Shown: piece by piece, positions 26,301 to 37,191 of the stretch
Numbering within the stretch: position 1 is the first letter of the stretch
How the letters are laid out: each line of letters begins with the position of its first letter
From: DASPKT01 sp035626475
GTDB lineage: Bacteria > Pseudomonadota > Alphaproteobacteria > Azospirillales > Azospirillaceae
Reading direction: 5' to 3'
Assembly: GCA_035626475.1 (NCBI GenBank)
Contig: DASPNP010000014.1
Location: 46,563-110,562, forward strand
DNA: 64,000 nucleotides
Notes under the pieces: model-generated
What the model was told of the DNA's origin: nothing
Database searches by the model: none
The model's input: only the letters and a program-made list of their open reading frames with translations
Translations under genes and position numbers: made by a program

Positions 26301-28901
26301 CGCTTCCCCGAGTTCCAGGACCCGGAAACCCGCGAGCGCATCCCCGACCCCACGGCCGAGGGCACCTTCCTGTCGGCCAAGCTGGATTGGGAGGCGCTGT
26401 CGGAGGAGCGGCACGCCCACTGGCTGGACTGGTACCGGCGGGTGATCGAGGTCCGCAAGGCGGAGATCGTGCCGCATCTCTCCCAGGCGACGTCGGGCGG
26501 CCAATGGGAGGTGATCGGCGGCCGGGGCGTGCTGGTGCGCTGGCCGCTGGGCACCCGCACCCTGACCCTCGCGCTGAACCTGTCGGCCGAGGCGGTGGAG
26601 GGCTTCCCCGCGCCGTCGGGCCGCGTGCTCTGGACCGAGGGCGAGCCCAACCTGACCGGCCGCTTCGGCCCCTGGTCCATGCGCCTGACCCTGGAGGAGG
26701 GCGGCGGGGGCGGCGGCGGGCTGGAGGCAGAGGAGAGCCGCGATCCGCTGACCCGCCTGGCGGAGGTGGTGGGCATCGAGGCCAGCTACAGCAACGCGCA
26801 GGGAGAGGATGTCAGGACCCCGCCGGAGACGCAGAGCCTGCTGCTGGCGGCCATGGGCATCCGCGCCGAGACGCCCGAGCAGGCGGCCGAGGCCTTCGCC
26901 GCGCTGGAGCGGCGGGAATGGGGCCGGCCCCTGTCTCCCGCTTCGGTCGTGCGCGTGGACACCCCGACCGTGCTGGTCACGCTGCCGGCGGAGACCTGGT
27001 CCGTCGCCTGGCGCGTGGCGCTGGAGGAGGGCGGCGAGCGCGCCGGCCGCGCCGCCTTCGCCGAACTGCAGCTGAAGGGCAGCCGGGAGATCGACGGGCG
27101 CCGGCTGGAATGCCGGGTGCTGCCGCTGCCCGAGGGCCTGCCCTGGGGCTACCACCGGATCGAGGTCGATGGCGGCGAGGGGGCGTTCGGCGCCCGCCTG
27201 ATCGTCACCCCCGGCCGCTGCTGGCTGCCGGACCGGCTGCGCGACGGCGGCCGGCTCTGGGGACTGGCGGCGCAGCTCTACACGGTGCGCTCGCGCAACG
27301 ACTGGGGCATCGGCGATTTCGGGAGTTTGCGCGACCTCGTGCAGATGGGCGGGCGGCTGGGGGCGGAGCTCATCAGCCTGAACCCGCTCCACGCGCTGTT
27401 CCCCGACAACCCGGAGCATGCCAGCCCCTATTCGCCGGCGAGCCGGCTGCTGCTGAACCCGCTCTACATCGATGTGACCGGCATGCCGGAGTTCGCCGGC
27501 TGCCCGGAGGCGCAGGAGCTCGTCTCGTCGCGCGACTTCCAGCGGGGGTTGACGGCGGCGCGGGCGGCCAAGCTGGTCGACTACACCGCCGTCTCCGACC
27601 TGAAGATGCAGGCGCTGGGCGCGCTCTACCACGCCTGCCGCGGCAGCACCGATCCCGCCCGCTGGCAGGCTTTCGAGGCGTTCCGGCGCGAGGGCGGCGA
27701 GGCGCTGGAGCGCGGCTGCCTGTTCCTGGCGCTGCGCCAGCACTTCGCGACGCAGGACCCGGCCAAGGCCGACTGGCGCCGCTGGCCCAAGCCCTTCCAG
27801 GACCCGCGCTCGCCGGCCGTGGCGAAGTTCGCGAAGGAGAACCGCGATCGCGTCGACTTCCTGGTCTGGCTGCAATGGGCCGCCGACGACCAGCTGGGCC
27901 GGGCGGCGGAGGCGTCGCGCGAGGCTGGGATGGAGATCGGGCTCTACCGCGACCTGGCGGTCGGCGCCGACCGGGCCGGGGCGGAGGTCTGGGCCGAGCC
28001 CAGCGCCGTCGTCTCGGGCGCCCAGGTCGGGGCGCCGCCGGACATCTTCAACCCGGCCGGCCAGAACTGGGGCCTGCCGCCGCTGCACCCGACGGCGCTG
28101 CGCGAGCAGGGCTACCGCAGCTTCATCGAGCTGCTGCGCGCCAACATGCGCCATGCCGGGGCGCTGCGCATCGACCATGTCATGGCGCTGCAGCATCTCT
28201 ACTGGATTCCCGAGGGCCGCCCGGCGTCGGAGGGCGCCTATGTCGCCTATCCCATGGACGACATGGTCGGCATCCTGGCGCTGGAGAGCCAGCGCCAGCG
28301 CTGCCTGGTGGTGGGCGAGGATCTGGGCACCGTGCCGCCCGGCTTCCGTGAGAAGATGGCCGAGGCGGACGTGCTCTCCTACCGCGTCGTCTTCTTCGAG
28401 CAGGACATGTCCAAGGGCGACTATGCCGCGCCGACCGACTATCCGGCCCTGGCATTGGCGATGGCCGGCACGCACGATTTGCCGACGCTGCGCGGCTGGT
28501 GGAACGGCACCGACATCGCGCTGAAGGACCGGCTGGGCCTGCTGCCGGGTGAGGGCGAGCGGCAGAAGCAGGACCGGCTGCGCGCCCGCGACCGGGTGAA
28601 GCTGATCCAGGCCATGCGGGCGGAGGGGCTGCTGGCCGAGGGGGAGGAGAAGGATGTCGGCGCTCTGGTGCGGGCCACCCACGCCTTCCTGGCGCGCTCG
28701 GCCGCCGGCATCGCGCTGGTGCAGCTGGACGACGTGACCGGCGAGGATGACCCGGTCAACCTGCCGGGCACCGACCGCGAGCACCCCAACTGGCGCCGCA
28801 AGCTCTCCCGCCCGCTGGAGGACCTCGCCCGCGACCGCCGCCTGGCCGAGCTGGCCGAATTGTTCGGCGACGAGCGGGGTGGCGCGGGCGTGGTGATGTG
28901 A
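23343..28901 (+). CDS. Three-enzyme fusion: maltokinase-like + trehalohydrolase (TreZ) + 4-alpha-glucanotransferase (MalQ)
   Basis: One uninterrupted 1,852-residue frame. Residues ~24-490 are maltokinase-like (GQRWYGGKD; HGDFHLGQ near 363; VLVDFEGEP). Residues ~528-1118 are malto-oligosyltrehalose trehalohydrolase, GH13 (nucleophile in DGLRLDAVHAI near 784; LENEEN; LQNHDQVGN). A glycine-rich linker at ~1118-1128 leads to GH77 MalQ (~1130-1852; nucleophile in RIDHVMALQ near 1610; GEDLGTVPP; GTHDLPTLRG). All three sets of catalytic motifs look intact. Together they could phosphorylate maltose, release trehalose from malto-oligosyl-trehalose and disproportionate the glucans. TreY, TreS and GlgE are not in the window. 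The start could also be the GTG at 23307. Confidence 0.93.
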   Translation: MAAPLTPQSSPSFAASPADAWPQGSGLEALAEMALPGYLLGQRWYGGKDAGTPSAHLLDLLPFEVPEHPAALAVWQVEAGGRAPQRYVVPLALVPASDLPADSPAILAKAHPATGERVLVDAFASDHFVRALVRRILGDERGAVRLRAGRTGAAAFLVPGDDWAIRRGKAEQSNTSIVVGDGAILKIFRRLEEGIHPELEMGRYLTGPAKFEATPRLLGWAELAPPADRGGDPSTLCVLQGFVENRGDGWSFVLEGLGAGEDRLDWLATLGRRTAEMHRALARATDEKDFRPEPVSADDLDGWAEGARAMAQQALDALSWAGPGLTGKARELADRVDARRSELLEKLDRLLPAAADIAKTRHHGDFHLGQVLVTPDGDAVLVDFEGEPLRPLAARRAKHSPLRDVAGMLRSFSYAAAATARAGQGVGRAEEDRLTDWSGRASQAFLSAYLDSATGCPGCAENPRDTVRLVRFFMLEKALYEVLYELTNRPDWADIPLAGVLAILDEEGPVAPAAKLAAVPEPARRAHAMPFGAEVREDGRVRFRLWAPSHEAVRLEIDGEEVELEREEGGWHGLTTDRAKPGSRYRFVLPDGLKVPDPASRHQPEDIHGPSEVIDPRDFSWRDTAWKGRPWEEAVVYEMHVGAFTPEGTFRAAIDRLDHLVQLGVTAIEVMPVADFPGARNWGYDGVLLYAPDASYGRPEDFKAFVDAAHQRGLMVMLDVVYNHYGPEGNYLHAISPAFFTEKHHTPWGAAVNFDDTGSEIVREFVVHNALYWIEEFHLDGLRLDAVHAIMDSGPRHLLEELAERVRASTDRPVHLVLENEENQASRLERDGDNKPRQFSAQWNDDVHHVLHVGVTGESAGYYGDYHGQPEKLARALAEGFAFQGEVMPYRGHERGEPSGRLPPTAFVNFLQNHDQVGNRAFGDRITDTASPDAVRAAAATYLLAPQIPMIFMGEEWASAKPFPFFADFGPELSDAVREGRRKEFARFPEFQDPETRERIPDPTAEGTFLSAKLDWEALSEERHAHWLDWYRRVIEVRKAEIVPHLSQATSGGQWEVIGGRGVLVRWPLGTRTLTLALNLSAEAVEGFPAPSGRVLWTEGEPNLTGRFGPWSMRLTLEEGGGGGGGLEAEESRDPLTRLAEVVGIEASYSNAQGEDVRTPPETQSLLLAAMGIRAETPEQAAEAFAALERREWGRPLSPASVVRVDTPTVLVTLPAETWSVAWRVALEEGGERAGRAAFAELQLKGSREIDGRRLECRVLPLPEGLPWGYHRIEVDGGEGAFGARLIVTPGRCWLPDRLRDGGRLWGLAAQLYTVRSRNDWGIGDFGSLRDLVQMGGRLGAELISLNPLHALFPDNPEHASPYSPASRLLLNPLYIDVTGMPEFAGCPEAQELVSSRDFQRGLTAARAAKLVDYTAVSDLKMQALGALYHACRGSTDPARWQAFEAFRREGGEALERGCLFLALRQHFATQDPAKADWRRWPKPFQDPRSPAVAKFAKENRDRVDFLVWLQWAADDQLGRAAEASREAGMEIGLYRDLAVGADRAGAEVWAEPSAVVSGAQVGAPPDIFNPAGQNWGLPPLHPTALREQGYRSFIELLRANMRHAGALRIDHVMALQHLYWIPEGRPASEGAYVAYPMDDMVGILALESQRQRCLVVGEDLGTVPPGFREKMAEADVLSYRVVFFEQDMSKGDYAAPTDYPALALAMAGTHDLPTLRGWWNGTDIALKDRLGLLPGEGERQKQDRLRARDRVKLIQAMRAEGLLAEGEEKDVGALVRATHAFLARSAAGIALVQLDDVTGEDDPVNLPGTDREHPNWRRKLSRPLEDLARDRRLAELAELFGDERGGAGVVM

Positions 28902-28910
28902 GGGGGTTTA

Positions 28911-29105
28911 TCCCTCTCCCCTTGAGGGAGAGGGATGGGCCCCGCGCGCAGCGTGGGAGGGTGAGGGGGCGGCGGGCGAAGGCCCGACGTTCTCAACCTC
29001 CGTCACAGGATCAGCCGTTGAGAACGCCTGCCAGCGGTGGTCGACCCCTCATCCCCCCACGCCTTCGGCGCGGGCCCCACCCTTCTCCCTCAAGGGGAGA
29101 AGGAT
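28911..29105. repeat. Intergenic inverted repeat, family B copy 1
   Basis: Inverted arms of the ccctctccccttgagggaga / tctccctcaaggggagaagg type bracket a middle containing cgttctcaacctc..gttgagaacg. The whole unit resembles 38599-38789. It is non-coding and lies between the fusion gene and the convergent transporter gene. Confidence 0.75.
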
Positions 29106-29128
29106 AAGAAGTGCGCCCCCTCATCCCC

Positions 29129-30901
29129 TCACGCCGCCGACAGCGGCCAGAAGGTCACGATCAGGCCGGTGCCCAGTACCAGGATCAGCAGCGACAGCGG
29201 CGCGCCCAGCCTGGGATAGTCGGCGAAGCGGTAGCCGCCGGGGCCCATGACCAGCGTGTTGCACTGGTGGCCGATGGGGGTGAGGAAGTCGCTGCCGGCG
29301 CCGACCGCCACCGCCATCAGGAACGGGTCGGCGTTCAGCCCCAGCTGCTGCGCCAGGCTGGCCCCGATCGGCGCCATGACCAGTACGGTGGCGGCATTGT
29401 TGAGGAAGGGCGTCACCGCCATCGCCGCCGCCATGACCAGCGTGATGCAGGCCACCGGCGGCAAATGGCGCGCCAGGTCGGCCAGCGCCCCGGCGATGAC
29501 CTCCGTCCCGCCGGTCGATTGCAGCGTGGCGCTGACCGGGATCAGCGCCGCCATCAGCACCAGGATCGGCCATTCGATGGCGCCGTAGGCCTCCTCCGCC
29601 GTCAGCACGCCGGTCAGCACCATGGCGATCGCCGCGCCGAGGAAGGCGACGGCGATGGGCGCGATGCCGGCTACGACCAGCGTCATGGTCACCGCGACGA
29701 TGCCGACCGGCACCCACCAGGGCCGGCGCGCGCCCAGCTGCAGCTGGCGCCCCTGCAGCGGCAGCAGCCCCATCGCCGCCAGCGTGTCGGCGAGATTGGC
29801 CGCCGGCAGGTTCAGCAGCAGCAAATCGCCCTCCTGGAAGGCGACGTGGTGCAGCCGCCGCTCGATGCTGCCGCCGGTGCGGCTGATGGCGACGAGGCTG
29901 ACGCCCTGGCGCTTGCGCAGCGCCTCCTGCCGGGCGGTGCGGCCCAGCAGCGCGCTGTCCTTCAGCACAACCGCCTCGACGAAGATGCGGCCGGCGGTGC
30001 GGGCGCCCTCGGGCGCTCCCACCGGTTCCAGCCCGGCGCCCAGCACGACGCGCTGCAAGGCAGGCGCGTCGCCCGAGAGCACCAGCACGTCGTCGGCCAG
30101 CAGCACCCAATGGGCGTCGGGGGTGTAGCGGCGGAAGCGCTCGCGGATGATGCCGGTCACCGTCGCCTCGCCGGACGCCAGCGCCTCGAGGTCGGCCACG
30201 GTGCGGCCGACGAAGGCGCTGCCGGCGGGCAGGCGCAGCTCGCTGGCGTAGTTCTCCACCGCGAAGGCCTCCTCCGGCGGGCGGGCGCCGGCGCGGTCCT
30301 TGGGCAGCAGGCGGAAGCCGAAGGTAAGGAAGACGATGCCGGCGAGCGTCACCCCCAGCCCCACCGGCAGATAGTCGAACATGGCGAAGGGCTCGCCGCC
30401 CATCTGCTCGCGCACCCGCGACACGATGATGTTGGGCGAGGTGCCGATCAGCGTCATCAGCCCGCCCAGCAGCGAGGCGAAGGCCATGGGCATCAGCACG
30501 CAATGGGCAGAGGTGCGGTGGCGTCGCGCCAGCTGCTGCGCGATCGGCAGGAAGACCGCCAGCGCGCCGATGTTCTTCATGAAGGCGGAGAGGAAGGCGA
30601 CGGTGGTGGTGAGGAAGGCCACCTGCCGGGCCGCGGTGGCGAGGTGGGGCGCCGCCGGCCGCACCAGCGCGTCCACGACGCCCGACCGCCCGATCCCGGC
30701 GCTGACCACCAGGGCGGACGCGATGATGATGACGATGTCGTCGGCGAAGCCCGAGAAGGCCTCCGACGGCTTCACCAGCCCCAGCGCCACGGCGGCGATC
30801 AGCCCCAGCACCGCCACCACGTCGAACCGCAGCTTGTCCCAGACCAGCAGGGCGACCACGCCGCCCACCAGCCCGAAGGCCATCATCTGCTCGACCGTCA
30901 T
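29129..30901 (-). CDS. SLC13/DASS-type transporter with internal TrkA-C (RCK_C) domains
   Basis: Inner-membrane permease of 590 residues. Hydrophobic helices fill residues ~5-190 and ~400-590, with two cytosolic RCK_C/TrkA-C regulatory domains between (~205-380; GRTVADLEAL, LLGRTARQEALRK). Repeated family motifs include GTSPNIIVS and TPIGHQCNTLVMGPGGY. Members carry sulphate, dicarboxylates or similar anions with sodium. The start at 30901 follows GGGAGACGGGG. Substrate is not predictable here. It faces the hybrid kinase gene across 166 bases. Confidence 0.88.
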   Translation of the reverse strand: MTVEQMMAFGLVGGVVALLVWDKLRFDVVAVLGLIAAVALGLVKPSEAFSGFADDIVIIIASALVVSAGIGRSGVVDALVRPAAPHLATAARQVAFLTTTVAFLSAFMKNIGALAVFLPIAQQLARRHRTSAHCVLMPMAFASLLGGLMTLIGTSPNIIVSRVREQMGGEPFAMFDYLPVGLGVTLAGIVFLTFGFRLLPKDRAGARPPEEAFAVENYASELRLPAGSAFVGRTVADLEALASGEATVTGIIRERFRRYTPDAHWVLLADDVLVLSGDAPALQRVVLGAGLEPVGAPEGARTAGRIFVEAVVLKDSALLGRTARQEALRKRQGVSLVAISRTGGSIERRLHHVAFQEGDLLLLNLPAANLADTLAAMGLLPLQGRQLQLGARRPWWVPVGIVAVTMTLVVAGIAPIAVAFLGAAIAMVLTGVLTAEEAYGAIEWPILVLMAALIPVSATLQSTGGTEVIAGALADLARHLPPVACITLVMAAAMAVTPFLNNAATVLVMAPIGASLAQQLGLNADPFLMAVAVGAGSDFLTPIGHQCNTLVMGPGGYRFADYPRLGAPLSLLILVLGTGLIVTFWPLSAA

Positions 30902-31067
30902 GCGCCCCGTCTCCCGCGCCGGGCATGGCCCCGGCCCCCGATGCAACGGGCCGAACCGCCGGCCGTTCCCGCTCATCTGACGGGGGCCGGCAACAAAGCG
31001 CTCTCCGTCATGTTGCCCCCAGGCGTCCCCGCCGAATTGCCCCCTACCCGTCGCCGAGAGCCCGCCC

Positions 31068-33542
<2,475 letters not shown>

Positions 33543-33543
33543 G

Positions 33544-33924
33544 ATGGCGAGGCTGCTGCTGGTCGAGGACCATGAGGAGATCTGGGACTTCCTATCCCGC
33601 CGGCTGAAGCGCCGGGGATACGACGTGCTGCTGGCGCATGACGGCCGCGCCGGGGTGGAGGCGGCGCGGACCGAGCAGCCCGACGTGGTGCTGATGGACA
33701 TGAACCTGCCGGTCATGGACGGCTGGACAGCCGCCCGGCAGCTGAAGGACCAGCCGGAGACGCGGGGCATCCCGGTCATCGCGCTGACCGCCCACGCCAT
33801 GGCCGGCGACCGCGAGAAGGCGCTGGAGGCCGGCTGCGACGACTACCACCCGAAGCCTGTCGACTTCTCCCGCCTCCTGACCCAGATCGAGGCGGCGGTG
33901 CAGCGCGGCGGGGGCTCGGCATGA
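33544..33924 (+). CDS. Single-domain response regulator (CheY-like)
   Basis: A 126-residue receiver domain with the acidic pair (VEDHEE), phospho-acceptor D52 (LMDMNLPVMDG), Thr (ALTAHAM) and Lys (HPKPVD). No output domain. It starts one base after the hybrid kinase stop and overlaps the TerB-like gene by ATGA, so it is the obvious phosphotransfer partner of the kinase. Confidence 0.92.
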   Translation: MARLLLVEDHEEIWDFLSRRLKRRGYDVLLAHDGRAGVEAARTEQPDVVLMDMNLPVMDGWTAARQLKDQPETRGIPVIALTAHAMAGDREKALEAGCDDYHPKPVDFSRLLTQIEAAVQRGGGSA

Positions 33925-34445
33925 GCGGGCAAGCGGGTGAACATCGGGCCGATGCCCAGGGCACCGAGGCGGGGCGCCGGGGCGGGCAGGGCGAGGCGCT
34001 GCTGAACGTGCTGGCGCAGAAGGTGCTGCGCGCCCACCTGCAGAACCGCCACCAGCTGCTGGACCCGCCGCCCGCCGATCTGGGCGGGCTGGAGCCGGCG
34101 GAGGCGCGGCTGATGCTGCTGGCGATGATCGCGGCCGGCCATGCCGACGGCGAGCTGGACGGGCGCGAGCGCCAGCGCATCCTGGCCGCCATCGCCACCT
34201 CGCGACTGGACCAGGCCGAGCGGCACGCCTTGTCGGACGCGCTGGAGGAACCGCCGGCTTTGGAGCCGCTGCTGCGGCAGGTGGCCGGCACCAGGCTGGC
34301 GCCGCGCTTCTACGCCGTCTCGCTGGTGGCGCTGCGCGACGCCGGCGGCGTGGGCCGCGCCTACCTCGCCTACATCGCCGCCCGACTGTCCCTGCCGGCC
34401 GACCTGGTGGTGCGCTACCAGCGGCGGTTCCGGATGAGCGGCTAG
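33921..34445 (+). CDS. TerB-like / DUF533-type helical protein
   Basis: A 174-residue soluble protein. After a hydrophilic N-terminus, residues ~75-165 form a TerB-like helical unit with the signature AMIAAGHADGELDGRERQRI. TerB-fold proteins bind metal or act as stress/scaffold modules. It is the last gene of the kinase-regulator operon (ATGA overlap), so it may be an output or accessory of that pathway. Low certainty on role. Confidence 0.75.
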   Translation: MSGQAGEHRADAQGTEAGRRGGQGEALLNVLAQKVLRAHLQNRHQLLDPPPADLGGLEPAEARLMLLAMIAAGHADGELDGRERQRILAAIATSRLDQAERHALSDALEEPPALEPLLRQVAGTRLAPRFYAVSLVALRDAGGVGRAYLAYIAARLSLPADLVVRYQRRFRMSG

Positions 34446-34480
34446 GGGGCGCGTCGCAGGTTGGGAGAGGCTGGTCCGGG

Positions 34481-34593
34481 GTGCGTGCTTCGACAAGCTC
34501 AGGATGAGGATCGGGGGATGCCGGGCACTTCTGGTTCCGAGACCATCGGGAGCAGCAAAAAGGCCCTCATCCTGAGCCTGTCGAAGGACGCAC
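34481..34593. repeat. Intergenic inverted repeat, family C copy 1
   Basis: A 113-base hairpin unit. Arms gtgcgtgcttcgacaagctc.. and ..cctgtcgaaggacgcac enclose a loop with gatcgggggatgccgggcact. A second copy is at 51449-51562 with a similar loop, so arms and loop are inherited together. Confidence 0.85.
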
Positions 34594-34631
34594 AGCATCA
34601 ACGCTGCACTTGAGACGCAGCAAGCCCTCTC

Positions 34632-35063
34632 TCACGCCGCGGCCGCCGACGCCGTCAGCTCGCCCAGCGCGTCGCGGATGGCGTCGGTCTCCAGCAGCAG
34701 GCGGCGGGCGAGGTCGGACAGGGTGACCCAGCCGATGACGTGCCCGGCCTCGTTGCGGACGGGGAGGCGGCGCACATGGTAGGCCGCCATCATGTCCATC
34801 GCCGTCTCCAGCGTGTCGGTGTCGCGGCAGGTGAAGACGGTGGAGGACATGATCTCGCGCACCCGCGTCTTCGCCGGGTCGCGGCCGGCGGCGACGATGC
34901 GGAACAGCAGGTCGCGATCGGTGACGACGCCCTGCAAATCCTCCGGCGCGCCCACGGGCAGGGCGCCCACGTCCAACTCGCCCATCAGCTCCGCCGCCTC
35001 CTGCGCCGTGGCGTCGGGCGGGATGAACTCGATGGCGTCCGCCATCAGCTCGGACACCTGCAT
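34632..35063 (-). CDS. Tandem CBS-domain protein
   Basis: A 143-residue protein made of two CBS domains (VSELMADAIEFI.. and VREIMSSTVFTC..), a Bateman module that senses adenine nucleotides. Typical second-domain end VIGWVTLSDLARRLL. It is free-standing, so it presumably regulates a partner in trans. It diverges from the AI-2E-family permease. Confidence 0.9.
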   Translation of the reverse strand: MQVSELMADAIEFIPPDATAQEAAELMGELDVGALPVGAPEDLQGVVTDRDLLFRIVAAGRDPAKTRVREIMSSTVFTCRDTDTLETAMDMMAAYHVRRLPVRNEAGHVIGWVTLSDLARRLLLETDAIRDALGELTASAAAA

Positions 35064-35231
35064 GGCCTCGGCCTCCGTTTCTGCGATGCAGAGGTAACCC
35101 GGGGCCCCGGCGGGCGGTTCCGGCCCGGCCCGGCTCCCGCCCGGCGGTGCGGACGGGGTGGCGTACCTCCTTGAGGGAACAGGGGACCGTCCGTCCGGTT
35201 CTACTCCCATGGTCTGGGCGGAGGGACGGGC

Positions 35232-37109
35232 GTGAGCGATCTGGAGATGGGACGGCCGGTGCGGTCGGCGGCGCCGTCGGCGAAGCCCTCCTCGGCGGCG
35301 ACCTGGGCGCTGCTGGTGGTGCTGGTGGGGCTGCTCTATGTCGGCCAGCCCATCCTGGTGCCCCTGGCGCTGGGCGTGCTCATCAGCTTCGTCCTGGCGC
35401 CGCTGGCCTACCGGATGGAGCGGCTGCGGCTGGGCCGCGTGCCCTCGGCGGTGCTGGCGGTGCTGCTGGCGGTCGGCGTGCTGGTGGGCATCGGCACGGT
35501 GCTCGCCGGGCAGCTGGTCGATCTCGCCGGCAACCTGCCGCGCTACGAGGAGAATCTGCGGGCCAAGATCCGCAGCCTCGGCGCGCTGTCGCCCGGCGGC
35601 GGGTTGATGGCGCAGACCAGCGAGGTCATCAAGGATCTGGGCGCCGAGCTGCAGGAGGCCACCGGCGGCGACAAGCCGCAGGACGGCCGCGCGTCGCGCG
35701 AGCCGGTGCCGGTGCGCATCGAGCCGCCGCCCTCCACCCCCTTCTCGGTGCTGCGCAATTTCGGCGGGCCGGTGCTGGCGCCGCTGGGCACGGCCGGTGT
35801 CGTCTTCATCTTCGTGGTCTTCATCCTGCTGCAGCGCGACGATCTGCGCGACCGGCTGATCCGGCTGGCCGGCGCCCGCGACCTGCACCGCACCACCGAG
35901 GCGATGAACGAGGCCGCCTACCGGGTCAGCCGCTATCTGGTGATGCAGCTGGCGATCAACGTGGCCTACGGCATCCCCGTCGGCATCGGGCTCTGGCTCA
36001 TCGGCGTGCCGAACCCGATCCTGTGGGCGGGGCTCGCCACCGTGCTGCGCTTCGTCCCCTATCTCGGCCCCGTCGTCGGCGCCACCCTGCCCATCGCGCT
36101 CAGCTTCGCGGTCGATCCGGGCTGGAGCATGCCGCTGATGACCATGGGCCTGTTCCTGGTGCTGGAGCTGTTCAGCAACAACGTCATGGAGCCCTGGCTC
36201 TACGGCAGCAGCACCGGCCTCTCGCCCTTCGCCGTCATTCTGGCGGCGATCTTCTGGACGACGCTGTGGGGCCCGGTGGGGCTGCTGCTGGCGACGCCGC
36301 TGACCGTCTGCCTCGTGGTGCTCGGGCGCTACGTGCCGCAGCTGGAGTTCCTGGACGTGCTGCTGGGCAACGCGCCGGCCCTGTCGCTGCCGGCGCGGAT
36401 ATATCAGCGGCTGCTGGCGCGCGACCCGATCGAGGCGGCCCATGCAGTCGACGACGCGAGCAGCGACCATGGCGCCGCGCCGCCCTATGACGACACGGTC
36501 ATTCCGGCCCTGCGCATGGCCGACGGCGACCGCATGCGCGGCGAGCTGGAGGACGCGACGCTGACGGCGATCCGTGACGGCGTCGCCAGCATGGTCGACT
36601 ATCTCAGCGAGCCCTCGCCCGAAGAGGATTCGCGGCCGTCGCGCGTGCTCTGCATCGCCGCGCGCTCCAAGCTGGACGAGGCGGCGGCGCTGCTGCTGGC
36701 GGACCTGCTGACCCGCGAGAACATCCCCTCCGAGGCGCTGCCCTGCGAGGAGGTGCACACCCGCCGGCTTCGCTCGCGACCGCGCACCGGGGTCGACGCG
36801 CTCGTGCTCTCCTACCTCAATCCCGGCAGCGGCCGGCACTCCGCCCGGCTGGTGCGGCGGCTGCGGGCCCATTTCGGGCCGGGGGTGCAGATCCTGGTCG
36901 GCTATTGGGGCGGGGCGATGGAGGGACAGCCGCTGCCTTCGGCCGACGGCGCCGACGCGGTGCCGATTCGGCTCGAGGAGGCGCGGGAACGGCTGCGCTT
37001 CCTGGCGGCGTCGCAGCCGGCGGCGGGCGGCGCCGACCGGCCTGCCCTGCTGCAGCCCGGCCGGACCCAGGATCGCCCGGAAGGGGGACTGGCGGCGTCG
37101 GGGGAGTAA
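35232..37109 (+). CDS. AI-2E family permease with extra C-terminal domain
   Basis: A 625-residue inner-membrane protein. Residues ~25-390 are a typical AI-2E/PerM-type permease (paired N-terminal helices, FVPYLGPVVGATLPI, LFSNNVMEPWLYGSSTGLSP). About 235 residues more follow than the usual length: a linker (~395-465), then a Rossmann-like unit beginning RVLCIAARSKLDEAAALLL (~468-600). This resembles a B12-binding-like fold but I see no DxHxxG cobalamin motif. The GTG start at 35232 follows GAGGGACGGG. Substrate unknown; AI-2 export is only one possibility for this family. Confidence 0.82.
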   Translation: MSDLEMGRPVRSAAPSAKPSSAATWALLVVLVGLLYVGQPILVPLALGVLISFVLAPLAYRMERLRLGRVPSAVLAVLLAVGVLVGIGTVLAGQLVDLAGNLPRYEENLRAKIRSLGALSPGGGLMAQTSEVIKDLGAELQEATGGDKPQDGRASREPVPVRIEPPPSTPFSVLRNFGGPVLAPLGTAGVVFIFVVFILLQRDDLRDRLIRLAGARDLHRTTEAMNEAAYRVSRYLVMQLAINVAYGIPVGIGLWLIGVPNPILWAGLATVLRFVPYLGPVVGATLPIALSFAVDPGWSMPLMTMGLFLVLELFSNNVMEPWLYGSSTGLSPFAVILAAIFWTTLWGPVGLLLATPLTVCLVVLGRYVPQLEFLDVLLGNAPALSLPARIYQRLLARDPIEAAHAVDDASSDHGAAPPYDDTVIPALRMADGDRMRGELEDATLTAIRDGVASMVDYLSEPSPEEDSRPSRVLCIAARSKLDEAAALLLADLLTRENIPSEALPCEEVHTRRLRSRPRTGVDALVLSYLNPGSGRHSARLVRRLRAHFGPGVQILVGYWGGAMEGQPLPSADGADAVPIRLEEARERLRFLAASQPAAGGADRPALLQPGRTQDRPEGGLAASGE

Positions 37110-37168
37110 AGCGCAGGCGCTGGGGATTTATTCCGTCCTGAGTTGCATCGCGGGCTATGCGGATATAC

Positions 37169-37180
37169 CCTGTTAACAGG
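37169..37180. promoter_or_regulatory. 12-bp palindrome, candidate operator
   Basis: cctgttaacagg is a perfect palindrome in an AT-rich patch 12 bases before the XRE regulator's first ATG. Its position suggests self-repression by that protein. Confidence 0.5.
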
Positions 37181-37191
37181 TTAAAACCCCA

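Noticed and set aside
24546..28784. 1,412-codon open frame on the - strand opposite the fusion gene
   Set aside because: High-GC shadow frame: rich in Arg, Gly, Ala and Gln, with no domain motifs, no signal and no ribosome site; the + strand frame has full catalytic motifs.
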